Positions 1 through 11,786 of a stretch of 64,000 nt of DNA are shown here, one piece after another. The stretch is taken from NCBI GenBank assembly GCA_028641055.1, contig CM054062.1, forward strand, positions 188,107,958-188,171,957. The letters run 5' to 3'. Every line of letters begins with the position of its first letter. Position 1 is the stretch's first letter. The position numbers and the translations under genes are program-made. The stretch comes from Alopecurus myosuroides (lineage: Eukaryota; Streptophyta; Magnoliopsida; Poales; Poaceae). The notes beneath the pieces were generated by a model, which saw only the letters and a list, made by a program, of their open reading frames with translations, did not search any database and was not told the DNA's origin.

Positions 1-752
1 GTCCAGGTGTGTGAGTCCAATCAATAAGTGAAGTAAAGATTCTCTATTTGCGTCCTCATGAGCTAAAACAGGAACACAAAACAAAAGTAATTTGAAAGTT
101 TTAAAGGTATCACATGAGCAATTTACTTGGAGTGGCGGTGAAATACCACATGTAGGAAGGTATGGTGGACACAGATGGCAAGGTTTTTGGGTTCAATGTT
201 TGGATGCACGAGAAACATTCCCTCTCAATACAGGGTTTTTGGCTAGCAAGGCTGGGAAGAAAGCATAAGAGTTGAAGGAAAACAAACAAATATACATATG
301 ATGAAACCAATCATGCAATCTTCATTGAATGCCCAAGTGATCTTAACTTGTGAATACTAAGTTTATGAGCTAATAGGCAAATTCCTCTTTCTTATACTAG
401 CATCTCAATTTATTATTTCTACTGACCCAAGCTTAGTTTGCCAAAACCAACTAGATTAACTTGATGATCTCTAGAGTGATACCAAATACCAATAACAAGC
501 TCAACCATATGACAGAAGTTGAAAACTGAAATAATGTGCAGAGAAAGTAAATGATGAAACTTCTCATTAATATTTCAAACCGGCAACTCACACCAACGGA
601 TACAACGATAACCAACTAGGGAGAGACACTTACATACTGCAAACCATCCTATACGATAACTTCTCTACTCATGATATGACTCTACTGAAAAAGTAAAAAG
701 ATCAAAGATAGTGATGTGATACCGCCGAGGGGATGCCAAAAACAATGACAAA
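1..752. other. 3' non-coding spacer of the Athila-like element
   Basis: AT-rich sequence between the coiled-coil ORF and the missing 3' LTR. I see no domain and no LTR end in it. The short ORFs are not supported. Confidence 0.5.
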
Positions 753-1250
753 TTATTTCTTCGGTGGTGGTGAATCCTTCTCATCCTCGGTCTTCCAAGG
801 TAAAGGCTCTCCATCCACAAATGACGTCCTGGTCTCCATCTACCTGATACTAGCAGCAAAGCTTATACGTTTAAACCTGTTCTCATACTCATAGTTCTGG
901 TTCTGCACGTCATAGAGTTGTGCTTGCAGATCATTGGTGGTCTTGGTGAGTGAGAAAATCTCCTCCCAAAGCTTCAAATTCTCCCTCTTATATTCAGCGA
1001 TCTGTTCTGTCTTTATCCTGTCGATGATCTCGACTTCACGCCCCGCCATCTTCTTATACCTAAAAACTTCTTGCTCCAGTTCTTCCATCCTAGATTCTAG
1101 ACTGCCTTCTCCTCTAGGGCCCCGAACATCTTCAACCTGCACCTTCCCGTCCTTGAGTAGCAATTCCTTGGGATGCATCTTCAACTCGTTCATGTACGGG
1201 TTGACAATGTTCTCAAATAAACTGTCTTTGGGAGATCCAGGAGAAGCCAT
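753..1250 (-). pseudogene. Post-integrase coiled-coil ORF of the Athila-like element
   Basis: The start is the ATG at 1250 (MASPGSPKD...). The protein has about 165 codons and ends at TAA 753-755. An in-frame TAG at 840-842 removes the last 28 residues. From about residue 50 to 130 it is rich in Glu, Lys and Arg with heptad-like spacing (SRMEELEQEVFRYKKMAG; RENLKLWEEIFSLTKTTND), so a coiled coil is likely. I see no signal peptide or membrane segment, so this is not a classical env protein despite its position. The function is unknown to me. The long upstream extension of the open frame to 1562 is Arg/Pro-rich and probably not translated. Confidence 0.55.
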
Positions 1251-1588
1251 TGTTGCTCTACATCTGAAGATGTAATCTGGCAGAAACAACTCGAAACAGA
1301 AACACGACGAGAAAACGATATACGAACCTCGGGGGGTCCGGGGGATTATATAGCAAAAAGTTTCGAAACGAAAGGAAAGTCCAGGTCGAAAATGAGTCGG
1401 AGAGGGGCTCCGGGGTGCCCACAACATAGGTTGGCGCAGCCAGGGGTGGGCCCGCGCCACCCCATGTTGTGGAGCCTCTAGGCTCCGTCTCCGCCTCGTT
1501 TCCGGCTCATAATTTTCATATTTTCCAAAAACAGTAAAAATAAAAGTTGGAAGATGTTTCACGAACGTTTTCTTACCAAAACTGATAC

Positions 1589-2999
1589 CTATTCGAAAAA
1601 TGACTCTGTAGTCTCTGAAATATGCTTCTTAATAAATTCCTCTGGGATCATGGCTCGAATACAATCAACATTTTCATTATAAGGATCTCCAGAAATATAA
1701 TGCTTGAGTCTTTGTCCATTCACCACTTGTGAAGAGTTGTCTTCAAGGGAAACAATTTTAATTGCCCCCAAACGATATACCTCTTCGATAACAAAAGGTC
1801 CTTCCCATCTCGAGAGTAATTTTCCTGCAAAAATCTGAGACGAGACCTATACAATAGCACTTTCTACCAACATGAAATTCTCTTTTAATGATTCTGTTAT
1901 CGTGCCACCTTTTAACTTTCTCTTTAAAGAGCTTAGCATTTTCATATGCTTCACTCCTCCATTCATCTAAAGAACTTAAATCAAGCAACCTTTTCTCACC
2001 TGCAAGTTTAAAATCTCTATTTAGGTCTTTCACTGCCCAATAAGCTTTGTGTTCTAATTCTAGGGGCAAGTGACAAGCTTTTCCATAAACCATCTTATAA
2101 GGAGACATGCCCATGGGATTTTTGTAAGTAGTTCAATAAGCCCACAGAGCATCATTTAATTTCTTAGCCCAATTTTTTCTAGATTTGTTAACAGTCTTTT
2201 GCAAGATAGATTTGATTTCTCTATTTGATAATTCTACTTGCCCACTAGTTTGAGGATGATAGGGTGAAGCAATTCCATGATTAACATCATATTTAGCAAG
2301 AGTCTTTCTAAAACCACCATGAATAAAATGAGAACCCCCATCAGTCATAAGATATCTAGGTAAACCAAACCTAGGGAAAATAATGTCTTTAAGCATTTTT
2401 AATGAGGTTTCACCATCAGCACTTTTAGTAGGTATAGCTTCTACCCATTTAGTAACATAATCAACAGCAACAAGAATATGAGTGTAGCCTTTTGAAGGAG
2501 GGAAAGAACCCATAAAGTCAAAACCCCAAAAATCAAACGGTTCAATAACAAGAGAATAATTCATAGGAATTTCATTACGTCTAGAAATATTTCCAACCCT
2601 TTGACATTGATCACAAGATAAAACAAACTTTATAGCATCTTTAAAGAGAGTAGGCCAATAGAAACCTGATTGTAGAACCTTATGTGCAGTTCTATCTCCA
2701 GCGTGATGCCCTACTATGACATTTTCTCAATATCTCTTGTTGTTCATTTTCAGGAACACATCTTCGCATAATACCATCAACACCTTCTTCACATAAGTGT
2801 GGGTCATCCCAAAAATAATGCCTCAAATCATAGAAGAATTTTCTTCTTTGCTCAGTTGTAAAGGTAGGAGGCAAATACCTGGAAACAATAAAGTTAGCAT
2901 AGTCAGCATACCATGGACTGTCTTGAGAGCTCACTTTTATTGCAGCCAACTGTTCTTTAGAAAAACTATCATTAACAGGAATAGGGTCATCAGAGATAT
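1589..2999 (-). pseudogene. Integrase, Athila-like pol C-terminus
   Basis: The zinc-binding N-terminal domain starts around 2850 and is cut by a frameshift near 2700. The catalytic rve core (2133-2564) shows WGFDFMGSFPPSKGYTHIL with the first Asp, LMTDGGSHF with the second, and the GQVELSNREIKS segment with Glu, giving a D-D-E triad. A TGA interrupts the core near 2133. The C-terminal part follows at 1758-2114 (MGMSPYKMVYGKACHLPLE) and, after another frameshift near 1870, at 1589-1771. Integrase inserts the cDNA into the genome. With at least three breaks this copy is dead. Confidence 0.85.
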
Positions 3000-4676
3000 T
3001 TTCTAATCTAGACAAATTATCATCATTAGGATTTTTAGCACCCTTCCTATCCACAATATGTAAATCAAACTCTTGTAAGAGAAGCACCCATCTAATAAGC
3101 CTAGGCTTAGCATCTTTATTTTCCATAAGGTACTTAATAGCAGCATGATCAGTATGAATAGTAACTTTAGAATCAACAATATACTGCCTAAATTTATCAC
3201 AAGCAAAAACTACAACTAGGAACTCTTTCTCAGTGGTAGCATAATTCTTTGAGCAGCATCAAGAGTTTTACTAGCATAATGAATAACATTTAACTTCTTA
3301 TCTACTTGTTGTCCAAGAACAACACCTACAACATAATCACTGGCATCACACATAATTTCGAACGGTAAATTCCAATCAGGGGGTTGAACAATAAGGGCAT
3401 ATATTAAAGCCTTCTTTAAAATGTCAAAATCTTATTTACAATCTTCATCAAAAACAAAAGATACATCCTTTTGAAGAAGATTAGTAAGAGGCTTTGATAT
3501 TTTAGAGAAATCTTTAATAAACCTTCTATAGAAACCAGCATGACCAAGAATACTACGAATACCTTTAACATCCCTAGGACAGGGCATTTTCTCAATAGCT
3601 TCAACTTTAGCTCTGTCAACTTCAATACCTCTTCCAGAAATTTTATGTCCAAGAACAATTCTTTCATTAACCATAAAATGGCATTTCTCCCAGTTAAGAA
3701 CAAGATTAGTCTCCTCATATCTCTGCAAAAATTTATCAAGATTCTGCAAACAATTATCAAAAGAAGTTCCATAGACGGAGAAATCGTCCATGAAGACTTC
3801 CACAATTTCTTCACAAAAACCATGAAAGATAGCACACATACATTTTTGAAAAGTGGCAGGAGCATTACATAAACCAAAAGGCATACGTCTATAAGCATAG
3901 GTTCCAAAAGGACAAGTGAAAGTTGTTTTCTCTTGATCAGGCTTCCTAACAGAAATTTGGGAGAACCCAGAATAACCATCAAGAAAGCAGAAATGAGTTT
4001 TCTTAGAAAACCTTTCTAACATTTGATCAATAAAAGGCAAAGGATAATGATCTTTCTTAGTAACTTTGTTAACCTTCCTAAAATCAATGCACATCCTATA
4101 ACCAACCACTACTCTTTGAGGAATAAGTTCATTATTTTCATTTGGCACAACAATCATCCCTCCTTTCTTAGGGACACAATGCACATGACTAACCCATCTA
4201 CTATCAGCAATAGGATAAATAATACCAGCATCAAGGAGTTTTAATACCTCGTTTCTTACCACATCCTTCATCTTAGGATTTAAACAGTGTTGATGCTCAA
4301 AAACTGGCTTTGCATCAGGTTCAATATTAATAGCATGCTGACATATAGTAGGAGAAATCCCCTTCCAATCATCAAGAGTATAACCAATAGCACCTCTGTG
4401 TTTCTTCAATATTCCCAGTAATCTCTCCTCTTCTTTACCAGAAAGTTTAGAACTAATAATAACATGATATCATTTCTTATCATCAATATGAGCATATTTA
4501 AGATTGTCAGGCAAGGGTTTTAAATCAAAAACAAGATCCTCCTTGGGTGGTAAAGTGGTGCCCAAGTCTTCCATCGGTAAATTATGTTTCAGCATCGCTG
4601 GCTGATGTAGTAAAATCTCGTCAATTTCATTCCTTTCTTCCATAAAGAAATCACTTTTGTGGTCTTACATATATTG
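3000..4676 (-). pseudogene. Reverse transcriptase and RNase H, Athila-like pol
   Basis: The longest open part (3432-4409) is a reverse transcriptase: CIDFRKVNKVTKKDHYPLP, then GYSGFSQI, then the catalytic FMDD motif (in VEVFMDDFSVYG), then the thumb region with LGHKISGRGIEVD. It copies element RNA into DNA. A TAA ends this part at 3432, although the RNase H domain continues in the same frame (FEIMCDASDYVVG). A one-base frameshift near 3240 then moves the rest of RNase H (ending near 3010 with LSRL) to another frame. The gene is clearly broken, but the family assignment is firm. Confidence 0.87.
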
Positions 4677-6290
4677 CTACAAAGGATTGTTAGGAGCAAG
4701 AGCGATAGCAGCCAATTGTTCAACTCTATAATTCGCATTAGGAAATTCAGCTTCATAAGGTGCTTTAGCAAATTTGGAGAAATTAAATTCATAAGTCTCT
4801 CCATCAAACTTTGTAAGGATTTTCTCCTTTTTACAATCTATAACAGCACCACAAGTGTTTAAGAAAGGTCTACCAAATATAACAGGACAAGTATCACTAG
4901 CAGAAGTGCCTAGTACTAGAAAATCAGCAGGATATTTAGTTTTACCACATAAGACCTCCACATCTCTAACAATACCAATCGGAGAAATAGTTTCCCTATT
5001 AGCAAGTTGAATAATCACATCAATGTCTTCAAGTTGACAAGAACCAATTTCATGCATGATTTCTTTATAAAGCTCATAAGGAATAGCACTAGAACTAGCA
5101 CCAATATCGCACAAACCATAATAGCAATGATCACCTATCCTAACAGATAGCACATGAACACTGGGTTTCCTAGATTTACCAGGATGAGAGACAATATTAG
5201 AAGCATCTTCACAAAATATAATGTGTCCCTCTTCTATATTTTCAGAAACAAGGTCTTTTACTATTGCTACTGTAGGTTCTACAGTCATTTGTTCCTCAGA
5301 TTCTACAGGTTTCCTTGCACTTTTATTAACCACACTAGCTAACATAGAATGTTCTTTTACCTTAGCAGTGAAAGGCATTTTCTCAATATAAGGTTCAGGC
5401 ACAATAGAGTCAACAATATGAACTTCTATATCTCTAGCAGGAACACAATTAACAGTATCTTTATAAGGTGCATGGTACTTGTCCCATTCCTTTTTAGTAA
5501 TATCAAAATAGGAAGCAAAAGCCTTATATAAGTTTGCAACAACTTGAGAATCAAGACCATAAACAATACTAACATTATGAAAATCATCGGATGACATAAA
5601 AGTTTTAATGCATTCATAGTCATAATTTCTACCTGAATTTCTACCTTTGTTATTCTCCCATCCTTCAGTGTTTTCTTGAATACGGTCAAGAAGATCCCAT
5701 TTAGCTTCATCTTTCATACGTGTAAATGATCCAGAACAAGTAGCATCCAATAAATCCTTATCATGAAGAGAAAGCGTTGCGTAGAAATTATTAATAACAA
5801 TATTACTGGGGAGCTCATGAATGGGGAATTCAAGCATTAGTAACTTCAATCTCCCCCATGCTTGGCCAATACTCTCTCCGTCATGAGGCCAAAAATTATA
5901 TATATAATTCCGATCTCTATGAATTTCATTGGAAGGATAGAATTTAGAATAAAAGAGAGGCACAATTTCCTCCCATCCAATAGTCTGGCTATTTTTCAGC
6001 AGTTTGAACCATTCAGCGGCTCGGCCTATCAATGATATAGAGAATAATTTCCTCTTCACTTGGCTCATTGTAATACCTGAACACTTGAACAACTCGCATA
6101 ATTCATGTAAAAATAGAAAATGATCACCAGGATGGACAATTCCATCACATGAATAGCAGTTATCCCTAACATGTTTAGCAATCTTTATAGATATTTTATA
6201 AGGATCCAAATCATCAGACGGCGGGTCACTTACTACCCTAGCAGTGGTAGCGGTGCCCTCAAGTAAGGACTCAAAAGGAGACCCAAACAT
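4677..6290 (-). pseudogene. gag-protease part of Athila-like polyprotein
   Basis: A 537-codon open stretch. The N-terminal part is a retrotransposon gag (capsid-like) region, about residues 40-200, with the usual pattern around AAEWFKLLKNSQTIGWEEI. The C-terminal part (about residues 390-500) is a retropepsin-like aspartic protease with the active-site motif CDIGASSSAIP and a later VIFGRPFL segment. Gag packages element RNA in cytoplasmic particles and the protease cuts the polyprotein. The stretch ends at TAG 4677-4679. The same frame continues into reverse transcriptase through further stops (a TAA shortly after and a TGA near 4471), so this was one gag-pol reading frame that is now interrupted. 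Confidence 0.85.
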
Positions 6291-6379
6291 AGTGTAATAA
6301 AGCAGTAGACATCAATAAAAACAACACTTACAGCAGAAGGTTCCTTTATCAATTCCACTTCCCAATAGCGCTTCACTCT

Positions 6380-6394
6380 CCGGCAACGGCGCCA
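6380..6394 (-). other. Primer binding site, tRNA-Asp type
   Basis: The minus strand reads TGGCGCCGTTGCCGG, the primer binding site typical of Athila-type elements (tRNA-Asp). It fixes the orientation and shows that the LTR at higher coordinates is the 5' LTR. Confidence 0.8.
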
Positions 6395-6405
6395 TAAAAT
6401 AGACT

Positions 6406-7917
6406 TGATGACCCACAAGTATAGGGGGTGTATCGTAGTACTTTCGATAAATAAGAGTGTCGAAACCAATAAGGAGCAGAAGGTGTTGACAAGCAGTTTC
6501 GATGAAGGAATAACTGTAAATATTGAAAGATAGATTTGTACGGTTTTTTGATATTACAGATAAATAAAGTGCGAGTAAATAAAATGCAGTAGTAATAATT
6601 GCAGAAAGTGGCCCAATCCTTTCTTCAGCAAAGGACAAGTCAGTAGGTTTACTTATGATTAACAAACGTTCTCGAGGACATACGGGAGGTTTCTGCCAAG
6701 TGCTTTTGTTCCATGCAGCTGAATAATGTTAGGTGTTTTGATAAGTGTTGTGTGGGTGAACCTATGCTAATGTACCGTCCCATCCAAGACTAATACATAC
6801 TTGTGATTATACCCCTTGCAAGCATCCGCAACTACAAGAAAGTAATTAAGAAATAAATCTAACCACAGCTTTAAACTCCGGGATCCTACGCTCCCTCGTG
6901 TAATGGTTTCCTAACGGAGGTTCGGGTTTCTGTCACTCCGGCAACCCCAAAATTAGTAGCCAAATACACGATGCATCCCCTAGGCCCATAAATGGTGAAG
7001 TATCATGTAGTCGACGTTCACATGACACCACTAGGAGAATAACACCACAACTTAAATATCAAACATTAAATATTATTCAACATTACTTCACTACTAACAA
7101 CTTGACTTCTCCCATGTCCTCAAGAACAACACGAACTACTCACAAGACATCATATGGATCATGATAAGAGGTGATATAATGGATGATAACAATCTGGTCA
7201 TAAAGTGCAAACACCGATAAATCTCACAAGCATCAACTACTAACAAGTAATCCACACCGGGAGAGAGATCTAATGTAAAAAAGACAGAGGCCCCTAATTG
7301 TTACAGCAGGATGACGATGTATGATGAGGGTGATGGTGCTGGTGGTAATGATGATGATGATGATGATGATGACGATCTTGATGATGCCCGGAGCGATGCG
7401 GTGACGATGGCGGTGATTTCCCCTCTCCGGAGAGGAATTTCCCCGGCAGATTTCTCCCTGCCAGAGAGCTTTTCTCTCTCGGGTGTTTCCGCCCCGAGGC
7501 AACGGCGGAATAATTCTTCGACGATGGTATGAGGCTTAGGGTTTCCTGGGAGCCAAGCACGCAAAAAATACCCCCCAAAGGTGGGCCAGGGTGTCCACAC
7601 CCCTAGGTGGCGTGACCAAGGGAGGGCCACCTCATGGTGTGGGCCCCTGGTGGCCCCCTCTGGATCTCCTTCTGTCTGGGTTCCTCCTCTGAACTGTTAG
7701 GACAGCCCCGGTGTCCCACTTCTTCTTCTGATCTTCTCAAATATGGTATCCCGACGGTGCTTTTTTCCATCAGATTCCTGGTCCCGGTGTTTATTCTCCA
7801 AAAATGATAAAACATGTAAAATAAGATAAAATAACATAAGGGATGCCATAACATCAAATATATCGACGAATAACAGAAAATTATGATGTAAAATAGTGAT
7901 GCAAAATGTATGTATCA
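6406..7917 (-). repeat. 5' LTR of the Athila-like element
   Basis: About 1.5 kb. On the minus strand it starts TGATACATACATTTTGC and ends CTTGTGGGTCATCA, followed 11 bases later by the primer binding site. The distal part (about 7241-7917) is richer in GC and holds several short ORFs, including a (GAT)n run at about 7348-7371, which I read as LTR sequence rather than genes. An 835-base portion (6406-7240) is repeated in inverted orientation at 7921-8743. Confidence 0.85.
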
Positions 7918-8743
7918 TCAGTACTTGATGCTTGTGAGATTTATCGGTGTCTACACTTTATGACCAGATTGTTATTCATCATTATATCACCTCTGATCAT
8001 GATCCATATGATGTCTTGTGAGTAGTTCGTTTAGTTCTTGAGGACGTGAGAGAAGGCAAGATGTTAGTAGTAGAATTATGTTGAAGTAATATCTAGTGGT
8101 TTTATATTTAAGTTGTGGTGTTATTCTTCTAGTGGTGTCATGTGAACATCGACTACATGATACTTCACCTTTATGGGCCTAGGAGGATGCATTGTGTATT
8201 TGGGTACTAATTGTGGGGTTGCCAGAGTGACAGAAACCTAAACCCCCGTTAGCAAACCGATGCACGAGGGAGTGTAGGATCCCAGAGTTTTAAGGTTGTG
8301 GTTAGATTTATCTTAATAATTTTCTTGTATTTGTGTATGCTTGCAAGGGGTTTAATCACAAGTATGTCTTAGTCCTAATTGAGTGGTGCATTAGCATAGG
8401 TTCACCCACACAACACCTATCAAAACAATAAATATTAATCAACTGCATGAAACGAAAACGCTTGACGAAATCACCATGTGTCCTCGAGAATGTTTGGTAA
8501 TCATGAGTAGAACAATAGGGTTGTCCTTTGCTCTCAAAATGATTGGACCACTCGCTGCAATTATATTTACTGTCTTTTATTTACTCGACCTGCTATATCA
8601 AAAACCAACAAAAACCCGTTTGCTAGTGTTTACGGTGAATTCCGTATCCAACCTGATTGTCAACACCTTCTGCTCCTCGTTGGGTTCGACACTCTTGTTT
8701 ATCGAAAGTACTACGATACACCCTCTATACTTGTGGGTCATCA
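7918..8743 (+). repeat. Older LTR of the same Athila-like family, interrupted
   Basis: Reading plus, this matches the reverse complement of 6406-7240 with many small differences and ends at the LTR terminus GGGTCATCA (8743). Its first roughly 680 bases are missing here. The simplest reading is that the Athila-like element inserted into this older LTR, so the missing part should lie upstream of the window next to a second TCAGT. Confidence 0.8.
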
Positions 8744-9231
8744 ACGTGCACGGCCGGGAGGCGAGTGGCAGGATATGCACGGCGGGGAGGCGAGTGGTGG
8801 CCTTTTATCCTCGGTCGGGCGCGTTGAGGGCGGCACGCCGACGTTAATGCACTACGTCAGGAAGGCGGAACGTCGGCCGTGTGGCCTGTGAAACATCGTG
8901 TAGCCGGCGTGAATGCCTAGCGTGCTGCAGGCGGCCATCACGTCGCCTTGGAAACCGGCGAAGTGAGTTAATGCGGCCTGACCGGCCTCCTGCACGGCGA
9001 TATAACTCCCGCGTATGCCGGCTTCTCTCTATGACGTGCTGTCCCCTACTGTCGGGTGGGCTGATCGGACAATATCCGACGCCCCAGAAAGACCTCTAAA
9101 TTTGGTGGGTCCGCTGGGGCTGCCGGACATAAATCTGATGCGTGGACACGTTTGAAAGTGCTGCTGGCTGTGAGCGATCCTTTTGAATGAACTATTTGGG
9201 GGGGGGGGAGGGGTTGGTGGTGGAGATGCCC
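8744..9231. repeat. GC-rich repeat remnant ending in a Harbinger-like terminus
   Basis: GC-rich, gene-free sequence. It ends GGAGATGCCC followed by TAA (9232-9234). Read on the minus strand this is TTA then GGGCATCTCCACC, the usual Tourist/Harbinger MITE end. I cannot find the partner end, which was probably lost at the LTR junction. Confidence 0.35.
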
Positions 9232-9234
9232 TAA

Positions 9235-10078
9235 ACTCATATGAGTGGGCCAGGTAGTGGGTCCCATGGTACCAATCCCCAAAAGAAGCTACAGACAGGA
9301 TTGGCTAAACTGCATATTCGGAAAGACACCAGATTTTGTTGTTGGTGAGGAAATTGAATATTTCACCTCTTAGACATATTTGCATTAATTTCAATATTCT
9401 AGAGTTGCGGTACACAAATAACGAACGCCATCCACCAATTTACGTATCATAAAGTAGAGTAACAAGCAGATCGGGCGTGGCAAGAATATGGGCATGTCAC
9501 CTGGGGAGAGACCATTGCGGGTGTACAAAAAAATTTAAATGATGAATTGAGCCCTTTTGTCGAACCATGACTAGAAGTTAAATGTCGATCTTATATATCC
9601 CTAGGCACGAGTTCAGTGGCGGTAGCAACGCTTCGGTGTGTTGCAAGCTGGACGCCCTGGACCAGATTGGGCTACTTGACGCACGAAGGCAACGTTCTAA
9701 ATGTCTCCTCGATGGTGGAAAAAAAAAGCTTAGTTTAGAAGTCGGCTGAGTTATTCATGTGGACCGAATCACAGAAAGGCCGGTTTCCAAATGTATCGTT
9801 TAACAGCCCACCCGAGACGTCTGAGGTAGACTTGAATCGAGATATTTTTCTCCTGAGCACTGGTGCTCGCTTTATTAAAGAAATTAAAAAAACATATTTT
9901 ACAGTTTTAAAAATTGTGAAAAATCTTGGATATTATCAATTATGTATTCTATAAACATGTAAAATTTTGATTGAAAATATTAAGTACTTTGGGTTACACA
10001 AAAATAACAATTATACAGATCTATAACAATGTTTTAAATCTTTAAGATTCTGCCTTATTGTGTAGCCCATAATATAAA
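9235..10078. other. Intergenic sequence, no gene seen
   Basis: Mixed sequence becoming strongly AT-rich from about 9850. One 65-codon ORF (9757-9954) has no recognisable domain. I see no terminal repeats or gene structure. Confidence 0.5.
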
Positions 10079-10091
10079 CACTACTAGGGAA
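10079..10091 (+). repeat. CACTA left terminal inverted repeat
   Basis: CACTACTAGGGAA, identical to the reverse complement of 14923-14935. Confidence 0.93.
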
Positions 10092-10139
10092 TAGACTATA
10101 GCAGGATCACATAGCACCGACGCACGTGTATTCGGAAAT

Positions 10140-10415
10140 TAAGCCTCCGCCGGTGCTATGAAGTTACCCCCGGCGCGGACGAAACCTAGCGCGCCGGCGC
10201 TAAGGACAGGCCAGGACCCCCCTCAGGGCAAACGTAACCCCCGCGCGGTCCAACCAACGTGCGCCGGTGCTAGTGGCAGTACCCCGGCGCGTTACGGCGC
10301 TAAAAAGCAGGCCAGGGCCCCCGCTGGGCAAACTTACCACGAGCGTAGGCCCTCTAGCGCGCGCCGGCGCTAAAAGTTACCCCGACGGTCCAGCCTGACA
10401 GCGCACCGGCAGTAA
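10140..10415 (+). repeat. CACTA left subterminal repeats
   Basis: Many diverged copies of a short GC-rich motif around CGCCGGCGCTA or CCCCGGCGCG in both orientations. In En/Spm elements such repeats bind the element's own protein (TNPA in maize). That role is inferred here. Confidence 0.75.
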
Positions 10416-11078
10416 GATGCATTTTATCAGTCAACTCACACCACCCATTTGCCCAACCACTCACTCGACTCACTCCTCATCTCCAACTCGAAACTCCTCT
10501 CTTCCCATCCCATTTTCTCACTCCTTTCTTCCAATTTTAGCACATTTAACCAACCAAATATGATATGTTTTGTTAAAACTTTCTCTCCCAACATGCCCCT
10601 CCCTTCTACCTAGTTAGATCTAGATCTACTATGAAGAATCTCTCTCCCCACATGCAACATATTCATATATCTAGATCTAGCTCTAGATAGAGTCTACACA
10701 CCGCACTCTCTCCGGTCGACACGTGTCGTGTGTACGTTACGATCTTCGATATCTCGTGCCGGCGGCATATACTTATATCGAGATATATATAATTATTGTG
10801 TTTGGAACCAAAATATGTGATGATGACCCCTATTTATGAGAATTGTATTATGTTTGTTGCGACCGTGTAAGATGTGATGACATGTAAATGAGTTGGCAAT
10901 GTTTTGCCGAAATGTCGATTCATTTTCGTTTCGGCAAATTGTTGCCACTCCGTTTTGACCTTTTTTAGCAAAGGTCATGCCGAAATTTTCCGTGAAACCG
11001 GCCGGGTGTGGTTGTAATCAAAATTTACTCTTGTCGACCGTGCAGGAGACAATGGTCATCTCGATGAGGTAAAGCGTC
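10416..11078 (+). promoter_or_regulatory. CACTA 5' region, likely promoter/leader of transposase
   Basis: A stretch rich in C, A and T (ACTCACTC and CTCTCTCC runs) without a gene, followed by AT-rich sequence. It lies between the left subterminal repeats and the first transposase domain. I cannot point to a firm TATA box. Confidence 0.3.
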
Positions 11079-11765
11079 GTGGACAGATATGTGGAACGTG
11101 CAACGGCCGACATGCATCGAAGGGATCGCATAGACATAACTTGTCTGTGTCGAAGATGCAAACTTGGGTCCCTGTTCAACCCATCTTCGGGCGTAGTGAA
11201 GGACCACCTGCTTAGGCGTGATTTCATGGACGGTTACACTCAATGGACCATGAGTGATGAGGAAGATGATCATGGGGATGATCATGAGGATGATCATGAG
11301 GAGGGGGGCGCGACAGCCGCTGAAAATGGGGAAGAAGGGCAGGAGGAGAACGACGATGACGAAGAGACTACCGCACGCGGCGATATTGGAGAGGAAAAAG
11401 CAGCGGACAACAATACTCCGGTAATGTCAGTCGTGCGGGACCCTCATGTTCAAGAGTTACTTCTCGGCGATAGGTCGACGACTAACGCGAGAGCCGCCAG
11501 TAGACGGAAATCTAAGCTGGCGCAACTGGAGATAGACTCGAATACTCCGTTGTACGATGCAGCAGACCGCGATCCAGAGGAGTCCCGCTTAAGAGTAACA
11601 CTCGATATTATGCAGATGAAGGCAAAACACGGATGGACCGACGCAAGCGTTGACGACCTCCTGCAATACATGAAAAAGCGTCTTCCTAAAGACAACACGT
11701 GTCCTACTAGTCTAGACGAGGCGAAGAAAGTCGTGTGCCCTCTCGATTTACCGCACACAAAGTAA
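11079..11765 (+). pseudogene. CACTA transposase, N-terminal transposase-associated domain
   Basis: The start resembles the plant transposase-associated domain (PF13963). It has a Cys cluster in ITCLCRRCKLGSLF, then VVKDHLLRRDFMDGYTQW, which in this family binds DNA or zinc just upstream of the TNP2 domain. A very acidic low-complexity stretch follows (about residues 60-110) and then a more ordered tail. The open frame is 228 codons and stops at 11765. The next conserved block lies 20-60 bases further in another frame, so a frameshift or a lost splice separates them. Part of the same gene as 11787-13980. Confidence 0.75.
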
Positions 11766-11786
11766 CATGCATGCATCCATGACTAG

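Larger units (their letters stand above)
1..7917 (-). mobile_element. Athila-like Ty3/Gypsy LTR retrotransposon, 3' part outside window
   Basis: On the minus strand the order is 5' LTR (6406-7917), primer binding site (6380-6394), gag-protease, reverse transcriptase, RNase H, integrase and a coiled-coil ORF. This is the Ty3/Gypsy order with an extra ORF after integrase, as in the Athila lineage. The 3' LTR must lie before position 1. The five bases after the LTR (7918-7922, TCAGT) are the expected target duplication, but the partner copy is outside the window. The coding region has several stops and frameshifts, so this copy is not autonomous. The family name (Sabrina/WHAM-type in Triticeae) is from memory of LTR termini and is uncertain. 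Confidence 0.88.

Noticed and set aside
1251..1562. Upstream extension of the coiled-coil ORF
   Set aside because: Arg/Pro-rich and unlike the conserved start at 1250; probably untranslated leader.
6380..6394. Possible tRNA fragments at primer sites (also 33018, 38207, 58329)
   Set aside because: Only 15-18 bases complementary to tRNA 3' ends, in the exact place of primer sites; no tRNA gene around them.
7233..7857. Several overlapping ORFs of 73-109 codons with His, Asp or Ser runs
   Set aside because: They arise from a (GAT)n repeat and GC-rich sequence inside an LTR. No domain and no splice structure.
11450..11776. 108-codon minus-strand ORF
   Set aside because: Opposite to the transposase N-terminal domain; a shadow.
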